Shown: positions 52,021-60,468 of the stretch, in pieces | Layout of the letters: the number at the start of each line of letters is the position of its first letter | Position numbering within the stretch: the stretch's first letter is position 1 | From: Anaerolineaceae bacterium UBA6133 | GTDB taxonomy: Bacteria; Chloroflexota; Anaerolineae; Anaerolineales; Anaerolineaceae | DNA: 64,000 nucleotides | Assembly (NCBI GenBank): GCA_002435825.1 | Contig: DIVL01000028.1 | Span: 1-64,000, forward strand | Direction of reading: 5' to 3' | Made by a program: the position numbers and the translations under genes | The notes under the pieces: model-generated | Databases searched by the model: none | What the model saw: the letters and a program-made list of their open reading frames with translations, nothing else | Told to the model about the DNA's origin: nothing

Positions 52021-52994
52021 GTCATCGCGAGGAGCGAAGCGACGTGGCGATCTCAACGCCATGACCCCCCTACAACTTTTGTCATCGCGAGGAGCGAAGC
52101 GGCGTGGCGATCTCAACATCATGACCCCAACCATAAAAATGCTACCCGGTGGGTTGGCTAAAACAACGTTGAGGTTCGGGTGATCACAGAAAGCCAACCC
52201 ACCAATAAGATTGCTCAGGACCATTGCCCGGTGGGTTGGCTACAACACGGATTAGGTTGGTTCAGGCTCGGTGACGCCAATCCACCCTACAACTACTTGC
52301 TGTGATTGTCTGTCGTATGGCGGATTAATTCTTTGAATTCGGCAAATTCGTCATCGCGAGGAGCGAAGCGGCGTGGCGATCTCAACATCATGACCCCAAC
52401 CATAAAAATGCTACCCGGTGGGTTGGCTAAAGCAAGGAGTAGATTGGTTCAGGCCACATCTACTTGCTGTAATTATCTATCGTATGACGGATTAATTCTT
52501 CCACTTCGGCAAATTCGTCATCGCGAGGAGCGAAGCGACGTGGCGATCTCAACATCATGACCCCCACCATAAAAATGCTACCCGGTGGGTTGGCTAAAGC
52601 AAGGATTAAGTTGTTTCAGGCTACATCTACTTACTGTAATTGTCTATCGTATGACGGATTAATTCTTTGAATTCGGCATATTCGTCATCGCGAGGAGCGA
52701 AGCGACGTGGCGATCTCAACATCATGACCACCACCATAAAAATGCTACCCGGTGGGTTGGCTAAAGCAAGGATTAGGTTGGTTCAGGCTCGGTGACGCCA
52801 ATCCACCCTACAACTACTTGCTGTGATTGTCTGTCGTATGGCGGATTAATTCTTTGAATTCGGCATATTCGTCATCGCGAGGAGCGAAGCGACGTGGCGA
52901 TCTCAACATCATGACCACCACCATTAAAATGCTACCCGGTGGGTTGGCTACAACAAGGATTAGGTTGGTTCAGGCTCAGTGACGCCAGCTAACC
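52021..52994 (-). repeat. Tandem and dispersed repeat array
   Basis: This gap of nearly 1 kb is filled with repeats. The 32-bp repeat occurs at 52021, 52081, 52350, 52517, 52684 and 52871, giving spacings of 60, 269, 167, 167 and 187 bases. From 52350 the units also share CTCAACATCATGACC, ACCATAAAAATGCTACCCGG, TGGGTTGGCTA and CGGATTAATTCTTTGAATTCGGC (split by unit). The 187-base unit gains a CAGGCTCGGTGACGCCAATC segment. No gene is supported, and the array ends exactly at the PAP2 stop codon. Confidence 0.88.
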
Positions 52995-53990
52995 CTACCT
53001 CTGGGTTTCGAGTTCAATCTTCCCGATTTTCATTTTCTCAAAGAGCAACGGGCTTAGGCAGGCAATCCAAATCCCAATCAAAAAATAGCGAAAATAGCGC
53101 AAAACCGCGCTGATCAGCCCTGGGTCATCCGGAAAGAGCGAGCCCAGCCCCACGTATAAGGCGATCACGCCGGCAATGCCAACCAGGTAGCGGGCAATGC
53201 GCTGCCATGTGCCGAAATTGCTCTGGATCACACCCCGGCGCGCCCTCAGCCAGGCAAATCCACCCAGCATGCCAAACCACAGCCCGCCATTTGTAAGGGC
53301 ACCCTCGAGCGAAAGCGGGTCTACTTCTCCGGCGCGTGCAGCCCAATCCGCCGGCATCTGCCAGTCACTTGAAAGCGCGATAACCATCGCCGAGAGCCCG
53401 ATAATGAACAGCGAGCTGAAAAACGCCAGCAAGAGTTGGTTTTTCAGGCTCTGCTTATTCAGCCATGCCCCGAGCGGTTTTTGCAGTTTGTTGAATGCCA
53501 ACAGCAGCAAGAGCCCCAACAGCAGCCCCAGCAGCACATCGCTCAGAAAGTGCACCCCCAAAACCAGGCGCGAAACGGCGATTAGCAGCACCATCACGCT
53601 CGCCGCCCAAATTGCTTTGCGGTTCTTGGTCTCGAGCGCGCTCTGACCCCAGACAGATGTGGAATTCATGGCGTGTCCGGAAGGGATGCCAAAAGAAGAC
53701 TCGTGCACTCCCGGGACGATCTTGTCGCTGATCCAATAGGGGCGGGGTCCCTTCAGCAGCACTTTGAAAAAGCCATTGAATGAGGCACTGGCGAGCAGCA
53801 TCACCCCAATGCGCAAACCAGCCCAGGCATCCACGCACCAGTAAATGGTGGGCATGAAAAGGATGTAGAAGATTTGATCTCCAAGTATCGTGATAACGCC
53901 CATGATGCTCTGCAGCGCAGGACCGAGAGACTGCAAAAACAGATTGACAGCTAATTCGGCTTGATTAATAACATCCATATAAGACTCCAA
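52995..53990 (-). CDS. PAP2-family membrane phosphatase
   Basis: This 331-residue membrane protein has about seven helices. The three acid-phosphatase motifs are present: KVLLKGPRPYW, GIPSGHAMNSTS, and SRLVLGVHFLSDVLLG. It probably dephosphorylates a lipid phosphate or undecaprenyl pyrophosphate, which would link it to uppS-derived carrier recycling, though no operon connection exists. The stop lies at the right edge of the tandem repeat array. Confidence 0.9.
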   Translation of the reverse strand: MESYMDVINQAELAVNLFLQSLGPALQSIMGVITILGDQIFYILFMPTIYWCVDAWAGLRIGVMLLASASFNGFFKVLLKGPRPYWISDKIVPGVHESSFGIPSGHAMNSTSVWGQSALETKNRKAIWAASVMVLLIAVSRLVLGVHFLSDVLLGLLLGLLLLLAFNKLQKPLGAWLNKQSLKNQLLLAFFSSLFIIGLSAMVIALSSDWQMPADWAARAGEVDPLSLEGALTNGGLWFGMLGGFAWLRARRGVIQSNFGTWQRIARYLVGIAGVIALYVGLGSLFPDDPGLISAVLRYFRYFLIGIWIACLSPLLFEKMKIGKIELETQR

Positions 53991-54062
53991 TAATATTCAC
54001 CCTCTGATAAACCCCAAATGCCGTGCCAGGCTACAGAGTGGGGTAGGGCAAGATAAAAAAAG

Positions 54063-54530
54063 TTAGATCCTGACGAATGGTACCCAGAGCTCCATCTTAT
54101 AATCAGGGGCACTCATGTCGCCTATGAGATAGTATTCGTGGTCTGGAGTACCAGCATGCACGAGACCATTAGAAGGAAAGTACTCCCTCATCGCGAATTC
54201 CCAGCCCTGGTGGATGTTCTCAGGAACATGTCCGGTCAGCTCGACGATGGCGTATTCAGCCTCCGGCACTTCCACCACCTCCAACCCCAAAGCGCGGGCT
54301 TTTTCGGGTAAGCGAACGTCATAACCGGCTATGTAACTGAATTTGTGAGGATCTGAGCTGTAGTTGAAGCAAGTGCCAAAGGCATCGCCACTGCCAAGCG
54401 CTGCCAGCTTCTCGTAGGGTACCTGTTCAAAAAGTTTTTCCCAAAGTCCGGGAAAATCATCATTCTGGGAGTGAACAGTCACCAAACCGGCAATCTTGAA
54501 GGCTTTTTTGGTTTCAAAGCGAACATTCAT
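54063..54530 (-). CDS. GyrI-like (effector-binding-domain) protein
   Basis: The 155-residue protein is a single GyrI-like/AraC-effector-binding domain: the N-terminal RFETKKAFKIAGLVTVHSQN, a central YIAGYDVRLPEKARALGLEV and PEAEYAIVELTGHVPENIHQ, and a C-terminal YYLIGDMSAPDYKMELWVPF. There is no attached helix-turn-helix. Family members bind small hydrophobic ligands or act as accessory sensors. A neighbouring SWIM-domain gene is upstream on the same strand, separated by a terminator. Confidence 0.85.
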   Translation of the reverse strand: MNVRFETKKAFKIAGLVTVHSQNDDFPGLWEKLFEQVPYEKLAALGSGDAFGTCFNYSSDPHKFSYIAGYDVRLPEKARALGLEVVEVPEAEYAIVELTGHVPENIHQGWEFAMREYFPSNGLVHAGTPDHEYYLIGDMSAPDYKMELWVPFVRI

Positions 54531-54560
54531 GAAGTTTTCCTTTCTGAATTTGCAGAGCGG

Positions 54561-54585
54561 TTAAAAAAGAGCCCGAAGGCTCTTT
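54561..54585 (-). terminator. Intrinsic terminator of the SWIM-domain gene
   Basis: On the minus strand AAAGAGCC / GGCTCTTT with a short TTCG-type loop is followed by TTTT. It lies 18 bases after the stop at 54603. Confidence 0.8.
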
Positions 54586-54602
54586 ATCCTCCAAGGAGGA
54601 AA

Positions 54603-54851
54603 TCAAACTAATTGTTCGGATGGCTCAACCATCCCCTCGAGGACTATTTCCATTCCCATGGTGTGCGCGCACACGCCGCGCCCTTGGAAGTAATTGCAAG
54701 TGCAATTCCACTTGCCATGGTCATAAGTAACGATATGGTCGTTGTTTTCCCCACGGAATTTGGCTTCAAATGTGTTGATAGTGATGCGATCTTTTTCTTC
54801 TGCGTAACGTTTTGCTTTTTCGACTTTACCGATCAAACCGCTGTCCATCAT
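54603..54851 (-). CDS. Small SWIM zinc-finger protein
   Basis: This is an 82-residue protein. The motif CTCNYFQGRGVCAH matches the SWIM pattern CxCx(n)CxH, a zinc-binding fold used for DNA or protein contact. The N-terminal half contains a helical VEKAKRYAEEKDRITINTFE segment. The gene is preceded by a long leader that contains an intrinsic terminator, which suggests conditional expression. A candidate ribosome site GGAG lies about 15 bases before the ATG. Confidence 0.8.
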   Translation of the reverse strand: MMDSGLIGKVEKAKRYAEEKDRITINTFEAKFRGENNDHIVTYDHGKWNCTCNYFQGRGVCAHTMGMEIVLEGMVEPSEQLV

Positions 54852-54880
54852 ATTTTTGCTGCTCCGTTTCAGTTATTTTT

Positions 54881-54915
54881 AAATAAAAACACGCGCCGTA
54901 AAACTCCGGCGTGTG
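54881..54915 (-). terminator. Terminator inside the SWIM-gene leader (possible attenuator)
   Basis: On the minus strand CACACGCCG / CGGCGCGTG (54907-54915 with 54890-54898, one G-T pair) is followed by TTTTTATTT. It is downstream of a TATAAT at 54978-54983 and upstream of the SWIM gene, with no other minus-strand gene to serve. Confidence 0.65.
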
Positions 54916-54977
54916 CTTCTGTCCACAACACAAGTATAGTACTGATCATCGTATCAGGCTAACTCCTGCATACATAC

Positions 54978-54983
54978 ATTATA
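54978..54983 (-). promoter_or_regulatory. Candidate -10 box for the SWIM gene
   Basis: TATAAT on the minus strand, about 127 bases before the ATG. Transcripts starting here would pass through the leader terminator at 54881-54915. Confidence 0.4.
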
Positions 54984-55134
54984 GCCGGTGAGAGTCGTTT
55001 TTGCAATTCGAAAACGCGCTGCTATTGCAAGTATTTCGATATTAATGCCCAAATTTGGCAGTAGTTTGGGCTTCGGCGGACGGTCCATAAGGTATACTTC
55101 TATCATTCAATATTGCTTTCATTCAGGAGGAGCT

Positions 55135-56334
55135 ATGAAAAAGAGCGGCCTAAAAAAACGTGTTAATCTCCCAGCTTTGGTGCTTCTAACTTTGATGCCT
55201 GTAGGTTTGACCGCCTGCAGCCAAACCACCACACAAGCCAATTCGAGCGGACGGTGGGTGTCGATCGTGATGGGCATTTTGCTCCTGCTGGCTTACCTGG
55301 GATTGGTGATTTACCTTTGGCGCGTTGGCAAGCTGAGCACCTGGTTTGCTGCCGGCAGCGCCGCCGCCCGCCTCAAAGTTCAGGGCGTGCGCCTCAAGGG
55401 CGAACTGAAAGGGCTTGAACGCGATAAAAGCGATCTGCTGGACGAACTTGGCGAGAAAGCCTGGGCAGCCAGGGTCAGCGACCCAGCTTACGAGGGCGCA
55501 TACAATCAGCTGCTGACGGTCCAGGGGCAGATCGACGGCGCGACGGATCATCGCCGTTCGCTCGAAGAGAAGAAAGTGGAGCTGGCTGAGCAGCGTAAGG
55601 ACGTGGTGGAGCGTTTTTATCAGCAGATTGAGGCCTTGAAAAACCAACAAGCCGGCGTGGACCGCGACCTGAGCGAAGCGAAAAATCGCGTGCGGGTACT
55701 CGAAGCAGATCTGGATGCAGCCGCGCAGGAAAAGAGCCGCTTCCAGCGCGACGTGAAAGACACCCGCGGACGCATCATCGAAATGGAGCGCTCGGACGAC
55801 CCCGACAAAGTGGAGCGGCTCGTTGAACTGAACAGCCGCCTGAGCAGCCTGACCACTTCTCTGCTGGATGCCACTAACGCCGAGCCGGAACTGGCAGCGC
55901 AGCTTCCCGCTCTGCAAAACCAGGCATTGGCACTGAGCACTCAGTTAAATGAACTGCAGGGTCAGATCCAGGCTTTGGAAGGTGACCTGAAAAGTGAGCT
56001 GCTTCCCCTGGACGACCAACTTGAAGCCCTCGAAAAGCAGATCAAAACCAAGACCAGCGAGATCAAGACCTTTGGAGAGCAGTTAACTCCGATGGCAAAG
56101 GCTCTGGGCGCGCAGGTTGAAAAAGCCCGACCGCTTTCACCCGAGCTGACGGAGCTCTATCAAAAACTGGATATGATCCTCAGTACGGTCGATTTCAAAG
56201 CGCAAGCCAAAGAGGACGTCTCGAGTAACCTCGGCACCGTCGATAAAACCGCTTCGCTCAATTTTTACATCTTGCTGCTGATCGGCGTCCTCATCATCGT
56301 CCTGGCGATCCTGCTCCTGACCGGAGTGATTTGA
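55135..56334 (+). CDS. Coiled-coil membrane protein, unknown function
   Basis: This is a 399-residue protein. The N-terminus resembles a lipoprotein signal (LMPVGLTAC), followed by a membrane helix (VSIVMGILLLLAYLGLVIYL). A long coiled coil fills about residues 75-340 (e.g. LEGDLKSELLPLDDQLEALEKQIK), and a C-terminal hydrophobic anchor (FYILLLIGVLIIVLAILLLTGVI, in region 376-398) ends the protein. ATG 55135 was chosen because AGGAGG lies just before it; the longer open frame to 54988 has no signal. The gene precedes the GH3 enzyme by 55 bases but shares no obvious function with it. Confidence 0.75.
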   Translation: MKKSGLKKRVNLPALVLLTLMPVGLTACSQTTTQANSSGRWVSIVMGILLLLAYLGLVIYLWRVGKLSTWFAAGSAAARLKVQGVRLKGELKGLERDKSDLLDELGEKAWAARVSDPAYEGAYNQLLTVQGQIDGATDHRRSLEEKKVELAEQRKDVVERFYQQIEALKNQQAGVDRDLSEAKNRVRVLEADLDAAAQEKSRFQRDVKDTRGRIIEMERSDDPDKVERLVELNSRLSSLTTSLLDATNAEPELAAQLPALQNQALALSTQLNELQGQIQALEGDLKSELLPLDDQLEALEKQIKTKTSEIKTFGEQLTPMAKALGAQVEKARPLSPELTELYQKLDMILSTVDFKAQAKEDVSSNLGTVDKTASLNFYILLLIGVLIIVLAILLLTGVI

Positions 56335-56389
56335 TCCCAGGGTCAACTTTCCCCCGAATTCCCACACCTGTTTGAAGGAGCATATTACC

Positions 56390-58822
56390 TTGCCTAAACA
56401 CACCCAAAACACCACTCAGATCCTTGAACAACTGACACTCGAAGAGAAAGCCTGGTTGATCTCAGGCGGAGGGGATTTTTGGCACACGCGTGCCATCCCG
56501 AGGCTGGGCATTCCAGCGCTGACGCTGCACGACGGCCCCCACGGCTTGCGAAAAACGGTTCCAAAGGCGGGTCAAGCCGCTCTGGAGGGGAGCTATCCCG
56601 CCACCAGCTACCCCAGCCTGTCGGCGGTGGCCTGTTCGTTTGATCGGGAGCTGGTGTTTGCGCTTGGTCAGGCGCTTGGCGCGGAAGCCAAAGCCGCTGA
56701 GGTGGACGTCTTGCTGGCACCGGGCGTGAACATCAAGCGCCATCCCCTCAACGGGCGCAACTTTGAGTACTTTTCGGAAGACCCCCTGGTGGCAGGCGAG
56801 CTGGCAAGCGCTTATATCAGCGGCGTCCAGAACCAGGGCACGGCAGTCAGCCTGAAACATTTCGCCGCCAACAACCAGGAATTCTGCCGGATGATCAACA
56901 GCTCGGTTGTCGATGAGTGCGCCCTGCGCGAGATCTACCTGAAGCCTTTTGAGATCGTCATCCGCAAGGCTCAGCCCTGGACCGTGATGAGTTCCTACAA
57001 CAAACTTAATGGCACCTACACCAGCGAGTATGAAATCCTTTTGACCAGTATCGCGCGGGAGGAGTGGGGTTTTGAAGGCTTATTCATGACTGATTGGGGC
57101 GGCATGAACGACCGCGCCAGCGCCATCCCCGCCGGCACGGACCTGGAAATGCCCCCGGTTGGTCAGTATGGCGTGGATCGCATCCTCGAGGGAGTGAAGT
57201 CAGGGAGGATTGCTAAGAGCGACCTGAACCGGGCGGTTGGCAAACTGCTGGAATTGATAGAGAAAGTGCGTCAAGTGCGCGAACCTGCCAGAACCTGGCA
57301 GGCAGCAGATTTTGAGGCTGTCGCCAGGAAAGTCGCGCTCGAATCAGCGGTTCTGTTGAAAAACGAACAGGATCTTCTGCCGCTTCAGTCGGGAATAAAC
57401 GTGGCGGTGATTGGCGCGATGGCCGAAAAGCCGCACTACCAGGGCGCGGGCAGCAGCCGTGTGAACCCACGCCGGATGGTGTCTTTAATGGATGCCCTGC
57501 GCGAAGAGCAGCAGGATTGGTCTTATGCCCAAGGCTACGAATTGAGCGGGAAGGACAACGCGCAGCTTGAACAGGAAGCGCTGGATCTCTGCCAGGGGAA
57601 GGACGCCGTACTGTTCTTTGCCGGCTTGCGCGATGTTGAAGAAGCCGAAAGCTACGACCGCCTGCACCTCGAACTTTCCGCGGCACAAAACGCCCTGATC
57701 GAGCGGATCGCCTCCGAAAACCCGAATGTGGTCGTGGTGCTGCATGCCGGCTCGCCGGTGCGTTTACCCTGGCTCGGCAAAGTCAAAGCCGTGCTGCTGA
57801 TGGGGCTTGGTGGGCAGATGGTGGGCGCAGCCGCGCTCGACCTACTGCTGGGGCGCGCCAACCCCTGCGGCAAGCTGGCAGAAACCTGGCCGCTGGCATT
57901 GGAAGACACGCCGGCATTTGCTCAGTTTGGCAAGCGCTTCAACACCCAGTATCGCGAGAGCGTCTTTGTCGGCTATCGCTTCTACCAGACCTTTGCCAAA
58001 CCGGTTAGTTTTCCGTTTGGATTTGGCTTGTCTTATACCAGCTTCAGTATTGACAACCTTGAAACCAGCCAAACTAGCCTGGAGCCCGGCGAAACGCTGG
58101 AAGTAAGCGTGAGGGTCAGCAACACCGGCTCACGGGCGGGCAAAGAAGTCCTGCAGTTATACGTCTCGCCGCCCGCGTCCGCCATTTTCCGTCCCCAAAA
58201 AGAATTGAAAGCTTTTGCGAAAGTGGAGCTCGCGCCTGGCGAGAGCCAGACGGTCCTCTTCAGGCTGCAGCATGCCGACTTCGCGGTTTGGAATACGCTT
58301 GTTCACACCTGGCACTGCGAGGCGGGCGAATACCGCCTAATGGTGGGCACATCCGCCGCTGACACCCCGCTTGAGGCGAGGGTGGTGCTGGAGAGCGACC
58401 AGCCTGGCGTGAGCGTGCCGGATTACACCCATTCTGCGCCTGGCTATTACGCTTATAACACTGGCGCTCTAAACACTTCGGCTGCGGCTTTTGAAGCCAT
58501 TTACGGCAGTCCGCTGCCGCTTGACCCGCAGGGGGAGCCCAGGGTGTATGACCTCAACTCCTCGCTCTGGGATGCGCGCAATCGCGTCAGGGGTAAGCTG
58601 CTCGCGGCGGTCCTTGGCAGGGCTGGCCGCAAGCGGGCGTCAGAAGAGGGGGAATACCAGGAAGTCAATGACCGCATCGTGCAGGCTTCGATTCTGAATG
58701 CCCCCTTGCGCTCATATGCTGTCGGTGGCTCACCGATGCGAGTCCCCGAAGCCATCGCCCTGTTCCTGAACGGCAAGGTCTTCCGCGCCATCCGGAAGCT
58801 GTTAGAGAAAGACAAGGCGTAG
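56390..58822 (+). CDS. GH3-family beta-glucosidase
   Basis: This enzyme of 810 residues with no signal peptide probably releases glucose or another sugar from beta-linked oligosaccharides. The N-terminal barrel ends with the nucleophile Asp235 in GLFMTDWGGMNDRA. The alpha/beta sandwich domain follows (VNVAVIGAMAEKPHYQGAGSS-like region), and a fibronectin-III-like domain (TSLEPGETLEVSVRVSNTGS onward) is near the C-terminus, as in many GH3 enzymes. TTG 56390 was chosen because AAGGAG (56375-56380) is correctly spaced; an earlier TTG at 56372 would overlap that site. Confidence 0.9.
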   Translation: MPKHTQNTTQILEQLTLEEKAWLISGGGDFWHTRAIPRLGIPALTLHDGPHGLRKTVPKAGQAALEGSYPATSYPSLSAVACSFDRELVFALGQALGAEAKAAEVDVLLAPGVNIKRHPLNGRNFEYFSEDPLVAGELASAYISGVQNQGTAVSLKHFAANNQEFCRMINSSVVDECALREIYLKPFEIVIRKAQPWTVMSSYNKLNGTYTSEYEILLTSIAREEWGFEGLFMTDWGGMNDRASAIPAGTDLEMPPVGQYGVDRILEGVKSGRIAKSDLNRAVGKLLELIEKVRQVREPARTWQAADFEAVARKVALESAVLLKNEQDLLPLQSGINVAVIGAMAEKPHYQGAGSSRVNPRRMVSLMDALREEQQDWSYAQGYELSGKDNAQLEQEALDLCQGKDAVLFFAGLRDVEEAESYDRLHLELSAAQNALIERIASENPNVVVVLHAGSPVRLPWLGKVKAVLLMGLGGQMVGAAALDLLLGRANPCGKLAETWPLALEDTPAFAQFGKRFNTQYRESVFVGYRFYQTFAKPVSFPFGFGLSYTSFSIDNLETSQTSLEPGETLEVSVRVSNTGSRAGKEVLQLYVSPPASAIFRPQKELKAFAKVELAPGESQTVLFRLQHADFAVWNTLVHTWHCEAGEYRLMVGTSAADTPLEARVVLESDQPGVSVPDYTHSAPGYYAYNTGALNTSAAAFEAIYGSPLPLDPQGEPRVYDLNSSLWDARNRVRGKLLAAVLGRAGRKRASEEGEYQEVNDRIVQASILNAPLRSYAVGGSPMRVPEAIALFLNGKVFRAIRKLLEKDKA

Positions 58823-59292
58823 AACGCTCTAAAAGAAAACTGGTCAAGGTAGAGGTACCCCCCCGTGGTTACCCATTTTGGTCGAGGCAGGCCGTCGACC
58901 CTACGAGGCTAATTTTATCCACGGTTGCCATAGGGAAAAGGACTGCCTTTTCCACAACTTCTTGGTTGACGCATCCCACAAGGGGAGGTTTCACACTGCG
59001 TCGCCTCTACTGCTCCTTACGGCAAGATTTTCAAGGCAATCTGAAGATGTTTGAGAGATAAGGCGGCCTAACCGTTATTTTGTAATCCAGGATTGATACA
59101 CAAAAATAATTGTGTATCAATTCGACCTAAAAATGATATACAAATCACAAGAAATCAATCAAACCCATGAAAGCGATTATGTCGGGCTTGCCAGTCTATG
59201 CAAGCGTGAGTGGAGAAAAACTCACTATTTCAATCTTCAGGTTTGTAAACCGCTGATGTAAAAGGCTATAAGGTGTTAAGAGATTTAAGGTC
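58823..59292. repeat. Gene-free stretch with dispersed repeat family
   Basis: Contains CCGTGGTTACCC and GGTCGAGGCAGGCCGTCGACCCTAC (58880-58904), which match 10216-10240. It also has a CATAGGGAAAAGGACTGCC / TTTTCC segment with a counterpart near 10263-10290, and CCCACAAGGGGAGGTTTCAC with a counterpart at 63685-63706. The AT-rich right half holds a 12-bp palindrome (listed separately). No gene is supported. Confidence 0.7.
59092..59121. promoter_or_regulatory. Perfect 12-bp inverted repeat at the edge of the AT-rich island
   Basis: ATTGATACACAA (59092-59103) and TTGTGTATCAAT (59110-59121) are exact inverse complements with an AAATAA loop. It lies about 170 bases beyond the last island gene, where GC-rich repeat DNA gives way to AT-rich DNA. 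No T-run follows on either strand. Confidence 0.45.
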
Positions 59293-59709
59293 CTAAGAAC
59301 CAAGAACCTTTTTCAGTGCCTTTAACTGGTTCCCGAATGACAGACCTTCAAACGGTATTTTGTAATTACGCATATATGGAAGTAGAAATTCCCGATATTT
59401 ATTGCCAGCAAGAATGATGAATTCATCTTGCTTGAGATCAGCATATTTGCGAAGCTCAGAAATCACTCCAGAAGCCCAGGCTCGCCTTTCTTGAACTGGC
59501 ATCTGATTCAAAGTTTTTTCATAAGGGGCAATTCTGTCATTAAGCTTCAATAACCCATATTTTGCAGAGAGAATGAATATGTAATCGGGTTTTAGCTTCC
59601 TGGCATAAGCAAGGTTTTTCACGAATAAATCACTGATGTATAGATCTTCCGCTTTTGCAAGGTGATCTAATTTGGTTTTGACACAAGAAATCAATACTAT
59701 CCGTTTCAT
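59293..59709 (-). CDS. DUF6884-like protein of the accessory island
   Basis: This is a 138-residue protein. It starts IVLISCVKTKLDHLAKAEDLY and contains DYIFILSAKYGLLKLNDRIAPYEKTLNQM, then FIILAGNKYREFLLPYM and GLSFGNQLKAL. This layout (a Cys-containing strand, a DLY-S-F segment, an SAKYGLL block) matches the family I know as DUF6884, found in phages and bacteria with unknown function. The ATG overlaps the stop of the HhH-GPD gene by 4 bases, so it is the last gene of the island operon. The family name is from memory. Confidence 0.7.
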   Translation of the reverse strand: MKRIVLISCVKTKLDHLAKAEDLYISDLFVKNLAYARKLKPDYIFILSAKYGLLKLNDRIAPYEKTLNQMPVQERRAWASGVISELRKYADLKQDEFIILAGNKYREFLLPYMRNYKIPFEGLSFGNQLKALKKVLGS

Positions 59710-60440
59710 AAACCCACCCTTTCACAACAGGTATTCAAAGGACATGAGGTACATTCAGGATTGGTTGGGTGGCACCAATTCCTTCCAATTGACCAAAGAG
59801 GGCCATCGATCGCACCAGGATATGCAGGGCTGAGTTGTCGGGCGGCGATTATTGCTTCCGTTTCATTGATGGCAGGAGAAACGCCGAGACGGTAAAGAAC
59901 ACGCATGGTGTGGACATCGGGTTTGATATCCACGTTTGCATAATCAAGATCTGAGAATGTGAGATGATAAAGGCCTTCAATTAAAACAAGGCTCATATTG
60001 GCAATGCCGCTTCCGACGCCAAACACAGATAACAATGTTCGCTTTACATCAGTAGCACGGCGGTTTTTCCAGATGTTTTCAGCATTACCTTCGAACTTCT
60101 CTACAACGATCTTGCATATTTCTTGAAATGTACGGGGAGCCGCGTTGGTATAGCGAGGCTTCTGAGGTAATTCGTCGAATAGAGATGCTATTTTATCCGG
60201 GCTTAATGTGTAGAAACGCGAAGGATTGTAGTGGCCCACCTGTTGATAGAGCCAATAAGGAATAGTCCAGATGATCTCTGCTTTTGTGCCTCTATCCAGG
60301 CAGCAGGCAGAGATAAAAGCAAAACTGTTATCGTGGATGAGTTGAACTGCTTCAGGGGTTTTCGCAGGGGTTAATTCTTCCTGATCAAAGACGGCTTTAT
60401 ATTGCATCAAGGCATTTAGAATAGGCTGGTAATGAGGCAT
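59706..60440 (-). CDS. HhH-GPD Fe-S DNA glycosylase-like protein
   Basis: The 244-residue protein resembles the endonuclease III/MutY superfamily. The helix-hairpin-helix is VFGVGSGIANMSLVLIEGLY, followed by KPDVHTMRVLYRLGV with the conserved catalytic Asp. At the C-terminus Cys223, 230, 233 and 238 form a CX6CX2CX4C cluster-binding loop. The Lys that makes endonuclease III a lyase (in GVGRKTAN) is replaced here (GVGSGIAN), so the protein is more likely monofunctional or has another substrate. ATG 60440 follows CAGGAT; TTG 60455 is an alternative. It is the third gene of the island operon. Confidence 0.8.
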   Translation of the reverse strand: MPHYQPILNALMQYKAVFDQEELTPAKTPEAVQLIHDNSFAFISACCLDRGTKAEIIWTIPYWLYQQVGHYNPSRFYTLSPDKIASLFDELPQKPRYTNAAPRTFQEICKIVVEKFEGNAENIWKNRRATDVKRTLLSVFGVGSGIANMSLVLIEGLYHLTFSDLDYANVDIKPDVHTMRVLYRLGVSPAINETEAIIAARQLSPAYPGAIDGPLWSIGRNWCHPTNPECTSCPLNTCCERVGL

Positions 60441-60468
60441 AATATCCTGTTCCAATCATCAATAAAAA

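Noticed and set aside
52021..52994. Possible CRISPR array
   Set aside because: Units are 167-187 bases and repeat almost completely, so there are no unique short spacers, and no cas gene is in the window.
58848..59040. Possible attachment site or tRNA remnant at the left side of the island
   Set aside because: No tRNA-like cloverleaf and no direct repeat matching the right side of the island could be found by eye.
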